Shown: in pieces, positions 1-5,001 of the stretch
Layout: every line of letters starts with the position of its first letter
Position numbering within the stretch: position 1 is the stretch's first letter
Source: Actinomycetota bacterium
Lineage (GTDB): Bacteria; Cyanobacteriota; Vampirovibrionia; Obscuribacterales; Obscuribacteraceae
Length of the DNA stretch: 5,011 nucleotides
Assembly: GCA_903970355.1 (NCBI GenBank)
Contig: CAJCIF010000320.1
Span: 1 to 5,011 of the forward strand
Direction: 5' to 3'
Position numbers and translations under genes: made by a program
The notes under the pieces: generated by a model
Seen by the model: only the letters and a program-made list of their open reading frames with translations
What the model was told of the DNA's origin: nothing
The model's database searches: none

Positions 1-407
1 AAAGCAATGGCAAATCGAATGGCACCAATGCCAGTGTTTTCTCGCCCGTAGACATTGCCCTTCTCACCTTTGCGTTCCGGAGCATATTGCTTTTGCTGGC
101 ACCAATGGCCCCTCACATTACGGAAGAGCTATGGCATCAACTTGGCTTTGCAGCGTCCGATAAAGAAACGATTCATACTCAAAGCTGGCCGAGTTTTGAG
201 GCGGCACTGACCATCGATGATGAAATTGAGCTCGTTTTTCAGGTAAATGGCAAAATCGTAAGCAAGAAGCACGTGCCACGGGGTATAGAAGCTAAAGCGG
301 CTGAAGAGCTTGCACTGAAGGACGAAAAAATCCAAATTAAAATAACTGGACATCAAGTCCGAAAGGTTATTGTGGTGCAAGACAAACTCGTCAACGTGGT
401 AATTTGA
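1..407 (+). CDS. leuS: Leucyl-tRNA synthetase, C-terminal part (5' end outside window)
   Basis: This is the last 134 codons of leucyl-tRNA synthetase, the cytosolic class I enzyme that charges tRNA-Leu with leucine. The reading frame is open from base 3 to the TGA at 405-407 and enters from outside the window, so the true start, the HIGH and KMSKS motifs and the editing domain are not visible. The stretch with APMAPHITEELW (about bases 99-134) is the typical helix of the class Ia anticodon-binding domain. The last 60 residues fit the small LeuS C-terminal domain that contacts the tRNA: VNGKI, a charged helix rich in Ala/Glu/Lys, then RKVIVVQDKLVNVVI at the very end, close to the usual KVIVVpgkLVNIVV ending. 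A variable Asn/Ser-rich linker precedes the helix. The next gene starts 45 bp downstream on the same strand with no obvious terminator between, so co-transcription is plausible. Identification is from family knowledge and is secure. Confidence 0.96.
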   Translation, partial: SNGKSNGTNASVFSPVDIALLTFAFRSILLLLAPMAPHITEELWHQLGFAASDKETIHTQSWPSFEAALTIDDEIELVFQVNGKIVSKKHVPRGIEAKAAEELALKDEKIQIKITGHQVRKVIVVQDKLVNVVI

Positions 408-452
408 ATTTAGCCCTGTATTTTCGTGCGCCCGCCAATACGAGCAGAGATT

Positions 453-1385
453 ATGTACCAACAACAAGAAAGTCGAAAAATCAACTTCGCTGAGCAAAAA
501 TCGCCGCCAATGATGACGTACATGCTCATATGCCTCACCATGGTCATCTACTGCATGGGCGCCGCATCGAGGAGTGACTCCTGGTTTGCGCAAAATGCCT
601 TCCAGGCTCAAAAGGTATTTGAGTCCGCCAAGACTATGAACTGGTCTGAGATCTGCACGATGGTCAGCTATTCCAATTTCATGACCATGAACCTTTGGAC
701 GCTTATTGGTGCCATGTATTTCCTCTGGGTGTTCGGCACTTCAGTAGAATCGCGTCTTGGAGCCAATCGCTTCATTTTTGTTCTCGTTAGCGGATTGACC
801 ATTCCCTGGGTCGTATTAGCTTTCGATGCAATGATGAACAACCCCTGGCACTTCGTGCCATTCGAAAGCCCGGACAAACCGTTTCTATTTTATTTCGGCC
901 CCAACCTGCTTATCTTTACCATGATGGGAGCGTATGCAGTTTTGACACCTCCCAAAAAAGTTGATCTAAGCGGAGGAGCGCCGAAACCAAAAGGCGAAAT
1001 ATTCAAAAAGAAAAAACAAACGCCCGTACAAGAGAGGTTCGGCTTGAACCCCTGGGTTTTCGTCTCCGCATTTTGTGTTTTGTCGGCCGGTGAACACACT
1101 GCCATGCTGGCGCTCTATAAAACTTTTGACTGTTTGACCCTCTTCAGTGCATTGGCTGCGACCGGTCTGGGCTACGCGATTGCCAATGCTCTCTTACAGA
1201 GCGCTGTTGAGGGCTTCAAAGACGGTCCGCTCAAGATGGAGGCGCTCAAGCGCTATCACGAATTGGTAGATCTGGATGTCAGCCAGGAAGATGCCATCAA
1301 AGGCACGGCAAGAGCCATGGGCTTACCAAAAGAGCAAGTTCGCGACTGGGTTACCAAGAACAAAGGCCGTTTGCGAATTTCTTAA
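453..1385 (+). CDS. Rhomboid-fold membrane protein, probably catalytically inactive (pseudoprotease), with HTH-like C-terminal tail
   Basis: The 310-residue protein has six predicted membrane helices at about residues 20-37, 80-95, 105-125, 146-164, 200-212 and 228-248. This is the arrangement of a bacterial rhomboid core. Helix 2 and the next loop carry the rhomboid signature as FLWVFGTSVESRLGANRF (90-107), and helix 4 ends in GAYAVL. The basic stretches (about 168-195 and the tail) fall on the cytoplasmic side, as expected. Active rhomboids cut membrane substrates with a Ser in GxSG (helix 4) and a His in helix 6. Here the helix 4 motif reads GPNL (149-152), with Asn at the Ser position. 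Helix 6 has no His, and the helix 2 His/Asn positions are Thr83 and Ala87. It is therefore probably a pseudoprotease that binds or chaperones membrane proteins; that role is inference. Residues about 276-306 look like a helix-turn-helix. I chose the ATG at 453, preceded by a weak GAGCAGAG; a GTG at 426 in frame lacks any ribosome binding site. Fold likely, function unknown. Confidence 0.8.
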   Translation: MYQQQESRKINFAEQKSPPMMTYMLICLTMVIYCMGAASRSDSWFAQNAFQAQKVFESAKTMNWSEICTMVSYSNFMTMNLWTLIGAMYFLWVFGTSVESRLGANRFIFVLVSGLTIPWVVLAFDAMMNNPWHFVPFESPDKPFLFYFGPNLLIFTMMGAYAVLTPPKKVDLSGGAPKPKGEIFKKKKQTPVQERFGLNPWVFVSAFCVLSAGEHTAMLALYKTFDCLTLFSALAATGLGYAIANALLQSAVEGFKDGPLKMEALKRYHELVDLDVSQEDAIKGTARAMGLPKEQVRDWVTKNKGRLRIS

Positions 1386-1430
1386 TGTCTTTGCAGATTC
1401 GAATGCACTAATCAAGACCACCCAAGCCCC

Positions 1431-1439
1431 TGTGATAAT
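1431..1439 (+). promoter_or_regulatory. Possible extended -10 promoter for the sugar dehydratase gene
   Basis: TG at 1431-1432, one base, then GATAAT at 1434-1439 matches an extended -10 element (TGnTATAAT) with one mismatch. No good -35 lies 16-18 bp upstream (ATCAAG at 1411-1416), which is tolerated for extended -10 promoters. Transcription would start near 1446, about 43 nt before the TTG start. The match is short and could be chance. Confidence 0.3.
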
Positions 1440-1440
1440 A

Positions 1441-1476
1441 TAGGTCGTCTTCTTGACCTCCTTTGTTGGCGACCTA
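1441..1476 (+). repeat. 7-bp perfect inverted repeat in the leader of the sugar dehydratase gene
   Basis: TAGGTCG at 1441-1447 is perfectly complementary to CGACCTA at 1470-1476, with 22 nt between. A second GACCT at 1455-1459 can also pair with AGGTC at 1442-1446. No T-run follows, so it is not an intrinsic terminator. It could be an operator palindrome or an mRNA stem next to the ribosome binding site. If transcription starts near 1446, the left arm would be mostly outside the transcript, leaving only the DNA-site explanation. Confidence 0.4.
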
Positions 1477-1481
1477 AGGGG
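1476..1481 (+). promoter_or_regulatory. Shine-Dalgarno that supports the TTG start of the sugar dehydratase
   Basis: AAGGGG lies 7 nt before the TTG at 1489-1491, an ideal distance. It is the main reason to accept the rare TTG start over the ATG at 1540, which would also cut into the region just before the first membrane helix. The same hexamer can pair with CTCCTT at 1458-1463 (five Watson-Crick pairs plus one G-U), so access to it may depend on mRNA folding. Confidence 0.65.
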
Positions 1482-1488
1482 CAACTGA

Positions 1489-3381
1489 TTGGACTCTACG
1501 GAAAAACAACTCCCGGCCATTCTCTCGCGCATACGCTGGATGAGAATGCTGCAAATCGTTATGGACGCGGCGCTTATTGCGTTAGCGTTTATCGTCTCGT
1601 TCTTTATTCGATTTGACGGTCACATAGCAAAGACGTTCTTCGAACAGATCCTAATTTTCACGCCGCTTGTGGTGGCAATGCAGCTATGTGCCAATTGGGT
1701 GTTCGGCGTCTATCGCCGCCTCTGGCGTTACACCGGGCTTACGGAAATTATGGAGCTTGGCTGCACGGTCGGCATCGTCACGACGATACTTACTGCTTTG
1801 CGCGCTTCTTCAATTTTGACCGTGCGTGGCAATCAAATATCCTTCGGCATCATTTCCATCAATTTGGGCTTGTGCTTTCTGCTTCTGTCCGGACCACGCA
1901 TTTTGCGTCGGCTGCAAACAGAACATCGCCAACGTCGGCACTGGCGGCAACCAATTCGCAAACGCGCTCTCCTCATTGGTGCAGGCGACGCCGGTCAATT
2001 GGTATTGCGTGAGCTGGTTCAAAGACCTGATCTCGGCGTTGATGTTGTCGGTTTGATTGACGATGATCCTCAAAAACTAAAAAAACGGATTGGCAATCTC
2101 ACCGTATTTGGCACCACTAGTGATATCGGGCGCCTTGCCGAAGATTTGTCCATTGACCAGGTTATTATTGCGATGCCATCGGCGCCGGCCTCAGAAATTC
2201 GGCGCATTGTAGATGTATGCCGCGAAGCCGAAGTTGAAACGCGCATATTGCCTGGTTTGTTTGAGTTGATTAATGGCAAAGTCAGTGTCAATCAACTGCG
2301 GGAAGTATCGCTGGAAGATTTGCTGGGCAGAGATCCGGTGCAACTGGACAATGCTTCAATTGCTGGATATTTAGAAGGTAAGACAGTTCTAGTTACCGGT
2401 GCCGGTGGTTCGATCGGCAGTGAACTATGCCGCCAGATCATGAGATATCAACCCAAAACAATTCTGTTGTTGGGCAAAGGCGAGAACTCCATATTCATGA
2501 TTGTAGAAGAGTTAAAGCCAAGACCAGAACCAGTAAAGCTGATTCCGGTCATTGCTGATATTCGCGATGAAACCCGCATGGCCAATATATTCGAGAAGTT
2601 TCGTCCGCAAGTTGTTATTCATGCCGCCGCGCACAAGCATGTTCCTCTTATGGAAGCTAACGTGCCTGAAGCGATCACAAACAACGTGTTCGGCACAAAA
2701 GTTGTCGCAGACTTAGCCAATCAATATCGCGTTGAAACATTCGTACTTGTCTCAAGTGACAAAGCCGTCAATCCAACTTCAGTAATGGGTGCTACAAAAC
2801 GAATCGCTGAATTGGTTGTGCAAGATGTAGCTTCGCGCAGCAAAACAAAATATGTGGCAGTGAGATTTGGAAACGTTTTGGCGTCTCGCGGTTCAGTGAT
2901 TCCGTTGTGGCGCAATCAAATTGCTGCCGGTGGTCCAGTGACAGTAACGCATCCCGAAGCAACACGCTATTTCATGCTGATCCCCGAAGCTGTGCAGTTA
3001 ATTCTGCAGGCTGGTGCGCTGGGAGCGGGTGGCGAAATTTTTGTTTTGGATATGGGCAAGCCGGTAAAAATTGTTGATCTCGCCAACGACCTGATCAAGT
3101 TCTCGGGATTGCGTCCCGGACAAGATATCAAAATCGAGTTTATCGGATTGCGCCCCGGTGAAAAACTCTACGAAGAATTGCTCACCGCCGAAGAAGGCTT
3201 GACGCAAACTTCCTACGAGAAAATATTCGTCGGCAAACCTCAGCCCCTCGCACCATCCATTCTTACAGATTCAATTTTGCAATTAAAAGACGATGTGCAA
3301 AACGACGACGAACGCCAAATTCGCACTTGCCTTGGCTCACTAGTAGGCGGACAACTTTCTCTTGCAGAGCGCACTGTTTAG
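1489..3381 (+). CDS. Membrane-bound NDP-sugar 4,6-dehydratase (WbpM/CapD/PglF-type polysaccharide biosynthesis protein)
   Basis: The 630-residue protein is full length for the family that converts UDP-GlcNAc to UDP-4-keto-6-deoxy-GlcNAc on the cytoplasmic side of the inner membrane. That product is a precursor of QuiNAc, FucNAc or bacillosamine-type sugars in O-antigen, capsule or glycans. Four membrane helices lie at about 22-41, 53-71, 88-106 and 118-136. A first Rossmann domain follows, with GAGDAG at 164-169. The catalytic extended-SDR domain begins near 295, with GAGGSIG at 304-310, AD at 356-357, HAAAHKHVP at 378-386 and SSDKAVNPT at 422-430. The catalytic YxxxK is MxxxK here (Met433, Lys437). 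Large membrane-bound members such as WbpM are known to use this Ser-Met-Lys triad, while small soluble FlaA1 keeps Tyr. LRPGEKLYEELL near 554-565 is typical of the C-terminal part. The start is TTG, with AAGGGG 7 nt upstream. No other sugar genes adjoin it, so the exact substrate is inferred. Confidence 0.93.
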   Translation: MDSTEKQLPAILSRIRWMRMLQIVMDAALIALAFIVSFFIRFDGHIAKTFFEQILIFTPLVVAMQLCANWVFGVYRRLWRYTGLTEIMELGCTVGIVTTILTALRASSILTVRGNQISFGIISINLGLCFLLLSGPRILRRLQTEHRQRRHWRQPIRKRALLIGAGDAGQLVLRELVQRPDLGVDVVGLIDDDPQKLKKRIGNLTVFGTTSDIGRLAEDLSIDQVIIAMPSAPASEIRRIVDVCREAEVETRILPGLFELINGKVSVNQLREVSLEDLLGRDPVQLDNASIAGYLEGKTVLVTGAGGSIGSELCRQIMRYQPKTILLLGKGENSIFMIVEELKPRPEPVKLIPVIADIRDETRMANIFEKFRPQVVIHAAAHKHVPLMEANVPEAITNNVFGTKVVADLANQYRVETFVLVSSDKAVNPTSVMGATKRIAELVVQDVASRSKTKYVAVRFGNVLASRGSVIPLWRNQIAAGGPVTVTHPEATRYFMLIPEAVQLILQAGALGAGGEIFVLDMGKPVKIVDLANDLIKFSGLRPGQDIKIEFIGLRPGEKLYEELLTAEEGLTQTSYEKIFVGKPQPLAPSILTDSILQLKDDVQNDDERQIRTCLGSLVGGQLSLAERTV

Positions 3382-3383
3382 GG

Positions 3384-3492
3384 CCGAAACTAATTGCCGG
3401 TTTCGGAATTGCTCAACCTGAAACTAATTGCCGGTTTCGATATTGCTCGACCCGAAATTGCCGGTTTCGGAATTGCTCGACCCGAAGCTAAC
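3384..3492 (+). repeat. Tandem ~34-bp hairpin-forming repeat, three copies plus a degenerate remnant
   Basis: Units run 3386-3419 (34 bp), 3420-3453 (34 bp) and 3454-3483 (30 bp, lacking CTAA), followed by a decayed start at 3484-3492. Each unit reads roughly GAAACTAATTGCCGG, then TTTCGGAATTGCTCGACCC. Within each, GAAAC pairs with GTTTC. Copy 1 forms a 7-bp stem, CCGAAAC (3384-3390) with GTTTCGG (3400-3406). Copy 2 keeps 5 bp (3420-3424 with 3434-3438). Copy 3 keeps 6 bp, CCGAAA (3452-3457) with TTTCGG (3465-3470), despite its deletion. The array starts 3 bp after the dehydratase stop. No T-run follows, so a classic terminator is unlikely, though the hairpins could protect the mRNA 3' end. 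The repetitive peptide encoded here in one frame is a by-product of the DNA repeat. Confidence 0.85.
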
Positions 3493-3520
3493 GTAGGGGC
3501 ATGGCATTGCCATGCCCACC
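3493..3520 (+). repeat. REP-like palindrome with GTAG head
   Basis: GTAG at 3493-3496 is followed directly by a perfect 9-bp inverted repeat, GGGCATGGC (3497-3505) and GCCATGCCC (3509-3517), with only ATT as loop, then ACC. A GTAG or GGAG tetranucleotide at the 5' foot of a GC-rich palindrome is the known layout of bacterial REP elements bound by RAYT transposases. A RAYT gene remnant lies about 1 kb downstream. The 12 bases at 3509-3520 recur on the opposite strand at 4960-4971. The hairpin is certain. REP identity is likely but needs genome-wide copy counts. Confidence 0.7.
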
Positions 3521-3539
3521 CTCTAATCGTATTTCCGAG

Positions 3540-3545
3540 TATTAT
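3540..3545 (+). promoter_or_regulatory. Possible -10 element for the NmrA-like gene
   Basis: TATTAT matches the TATAAT consensus at five of six positions and lies 27 bp before the start codon. No recognisable -35 is found 16-18 bp upstream (CACCCT at 3517-3522). The upstream repeats and 190-bp gap make a separate promoter likely somewhere here, but this box is weak evidence. Confidence 0.22.
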
Positions 3546-3560
3546 TGGTCGAACTATTAC

Positions 3561-3566
3561 AAGGAG
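3561..3566 (+). promoter_or_regulatory. Strong Shine-Dalgarno fixing the start of the NmrA-like gene
   Basis: AAGGAG ends 5 nt before the ATG at 3572. It decides the start in favour of this ATG over an in-frame TTG at 3545, which has no ribosome binding site and would place this motif inside the coding region. Confidence 0.85.
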
Positions 3567-3571
3567 TACCC

Positions 3572-4513
3572 ATGACCTCTCAACATCCTATTCTTGTTAC
3601 CGGTGCTGCAGGCAAAGTAGGCGCAGTTGGGCGTTTAATTGTCGAACAACTAAGAAATAGAGACCTGCCAGTGCGAGCGATGGTATACCGTGATGACGAG
3701 CGTGCCGAAGCCTTGCGAGCCAAGGGTGCCGAGGTAGTAATCGGCGATCTAACCAAACCCAATGATGTAGTAAGAGTGTTGCAAGGTTGCAAACGCGTTT
3801 ACTTCGGCATGAGCGTGTCGCCACCATATTTGGAGGCAACAGTGATCATGGGAGCTGCAGCTCTTGAGCTAGGAAACCTTGAAGTACTCGTCAACATGTC
3901 TCAGATGTCTGTATCAGAAATGAGCCTGACAAAGATGACGGAATCGCCTCAGCAGCGCTTACATTGGCTGGCTGAACAAACTTTGAATTGGTCTGGATTG
4001 CCTGTAGTTCACGTTCGTCCGACTGTATTTCTGGATAACTTTTTCTTTTCCTCATGGGCCGCCGAATCGATTGCCAAAGATGGAACATTACGACTGCCTT
4101 TTGGTAAGGGGCGAACATCTCCAATTGCTGCAGAAGACGTAGCTAGAGTAGTAGCCGCTATTTTGGAAAGCCCTTCCCAGCACATAGGAAAAGTACACGA
4201 ATTAACAGGCGCAAAGTCACGCGACATGACTGAAATGGCCAAAGAGTATTCGGAAGCCCTTGGCCGCAAGGTAACTTATGTCGATGAGCCTAACGAGAAG
4301 TGGGTGAAGGAGCGCCTGGAAACGGGTGGGTTACCAGAGCATGTGAAGCATCATATAGGCACGATGGCTCGCCTACACGCGGACGGTCGTTATGATCGCT
4401 TCACGGATACTGTAGAAAAACTAACAGGGACACCTGCAATGACCTTGAAGGAGTTTATCGCCAACCGCTCCGAGATTTTCAAACCAGCAACTGCGGTGAC
4501 GGTGCCTGATTAG
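3572..4513 (+). CDS. NmrA-like NAD(P)-binding atypical short-chain dehydrogenase/reductase
   Basis: The 313-residue cytosolic protein belongs to the NmrA-like/atypical SDR group (NmrA, QOR2 and HSCARG relatives), whose members are quinone reductases or NAD(P)-binding redox sensors. The nucleotide-binding motif GAAGKVG lies at residues 11-17, just after strand ILVTG. Basic Arg40 follows the second strand, a position that often favours NADP. GDL lies at 58-60. The block LPVVHVRPTVFLDNF (143-157) and the SPIAAEDVARVVAAIL stretch (183-198) are typical of the family. The catalytic YxxxK of classical SDRs is absent; the equivalent helix reads HWLAE (131-135), which is common in this group and may mean a regulatory or non-classical reductase role. 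Family length is about 280-350, so it is complete. The ATG has AAGGAG 5 nt upstream. Its neighbours give no substrate hint. Its stop overlaps that of the convergent transposase gene by 4 bp. Family is secure, function unassigned. Confidence 0.9.
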   Translation: MTSQHPILVTGAAGKVGAVGRLIVEQLRNRDLPVRAMVYRDDERAEALRAKGAEVVIGDLTKPNDVVRVLQGCKRVYFGMSVSPPYLEATVIMGAAALELGNLEVLVNMSQMSVSEMSLTKMTESPQQRLHWLAEQTLNWSGLPVVHVRPTVFLDNFFFSSWAAESIAKDGTLRLPFGKGRTSPIAAEDVARVVAAILESPSQHIGKVHELTGAKSRDMTEMAKEYSEALGRKVTYVDEPNEKWVKERLETGGLPEHVKHHIGTMARLHADGRYDRFTDTVEKLTGTPAMTLKEFIANRSEIFKPATAVTVPD

Positions 4514-4902
4514 TGCTTCTCATTGTACAACTCATTCAAATGCCATTTAATTGGATTGTTTTGTATGTATAGTCGCAAAGAAAGCAGAGCAGCCTCACTT
4601 CGAATTACTTGCTCGTAGAAGCCTCGTTGCCAAACATTCGAATGTCCCGAACTTTTTGAGCATGCTGCTTTAAAAGATCGAATGATGGTGGCAATGCTTC
4701 CCGGTTCAGTAGAGTTTATTCCTGATGATTGAGAAGAGGCTTGGGATTTTGATTTTAAAGGGATGAGTTCATCAGTAATCCGAAGAATACCGTGCAAGTG
4801 ATTCGGCATAATAACGAATTCGTCCAATTCGATATGGTCTTTTAACTGTGGGATCTTCAACCAAAATGATCTTACAAGTTCACCTAGTTCTGTAAGATGC
4901 AC
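4510..4902 (-). CDS. REP-associated tyrosine transposase (RAYT, Y1/HUH, IS200-like), N-terminally truncated
   Basis: The 130-residue reading frame encodes the catalytic part of a Y1 HUH transposase of the RAYT type. These enzymes nick single-stranded REP hairpins through a covalent Tyr-DNA bond. FVIMPNHLHGIL (29-40) holds the HUH metal-binding pair His35/His37. SIATIIRSFKAACSK (69-83) and VWQRGFYEQVIR (90-101) are family blocks. LYIQNNPIKW (111-120) carries the probable nucleophile Tyr112, matching the YIxxNP motif. The C-terminus looks intact. The N-terminus does not: relatives have about 25-50 more residues with a first strand (YxVTxxTxNRxxLFG) before the MHLxxxG block. Here that part is missing, and the same frame is closed by two adjacent TAA codons at 4924-4929. 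The assumed GTG start at 4902 has no Shine-Dalgarno. It is probably a decaying, inactive copy; use of a non-standard start is the alternative. It is convergent with the NmrA-like gene. Confidence 0.82.
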   Translation of the reverse strand: MHLTELGELVRSFWLKIPQLKDHIELDEFVIMPNHLHGILRITDELIPLKSKSQASSQSSGINSTEPGSIATIIRSFKAACSKSSGHSNVWQRGFYEQVIRSEAALLSLRLYIQNNPIKWHLNELYNEKH

Positions 4903-4959
4903 CTTGTTTTCAGTGGCATGTGATTATTACGATTCAAAGGTGCAAAAAGTTCAATTGTC

Positions 4960-4986
4960 GGTGGGCATGGCGGTGTGACATGGCCC
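4960..4986 (-). repeat. Second REP-like palindrome, inverted and diverged
   Basis: On the minus strand, bases 4971-4960 read GCCATGCCCACC, identical over 12 bases to 3509-3520. The partner arm CATGGCCC (4979-4986, plus strand) pairs only imperfectly with GGGCATG (4963-4969), needing a one-base bulge, and the loop is longer. No GTAG head is visible at either foot. It looks like a degenerate copy of the palindrome upstream of the NmrA-like gene, in opposite orientation, so the two enclose that gene and the transposase remnant. Confidence 0.5.
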
Positions 4987-5001
4987 CCATTTTTAGGGCC
5001 A
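4981..5001. repeat. 6-bp hairpin overlapping the REP-like copy at the window edge
   Basis: TGGCCC (4981-4986) pairs with GGGCCA (4996-5001) around a 9-nt loop containing a T-run. Because it shares the 4981-4986 arm with the preceding palindrome, the two structures are alternatives. It may be the next unit of a REP cluster that continues beyond the window. I see no gene in 4903-5011. Confidence 0.45.

Noticed and set aside
426..452. GTG start nine codons upstream for the rhomboid-like gene
   Set aside because: No Shine-Dalgarno precedes the GTG and the added residues show no conserved feature; the ATG at 453 has at least a purine-rich GAGCAGAG. The choice is not certain.
129..611. 160-codon open frame on the minus strand
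   Set aside because: It lies antisense to leuS and the rhomboid-like gene, shows no recognisable domain and has no ribosome binding site; both plus-strand genes are clearly coding.
3384..3406. Intrinsic terminator after the sugar dehydratase gene
   Set aside because: The 7-bp stem is followed by AATTGCTC, not a T-run, and the sequence is a unit of the tandem repeat. A termination role is possible but not supported.
3384..3492. CRISPR array
   Set aside because: The units are contiguous with no unique spacers, there are only three copies and no cas genes are present.
3507..3535. Promoter with TTGCCA as -35
   Set aside because: TTGCCA sits inside the REP palindrome, and the hexamer at 17 bp spacing (TATTTC) is poor; the better TATTAT box is 27 bp away.
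3394..3660. Open frame of 88 codons with a repeated IAGF/IARPE peptide
   Set aside because: The peptide repeat arises only from the tandem DNA repeat, the frame runs into the start of the NmrA-like gene in another frame, and there is no ribosome binding site.
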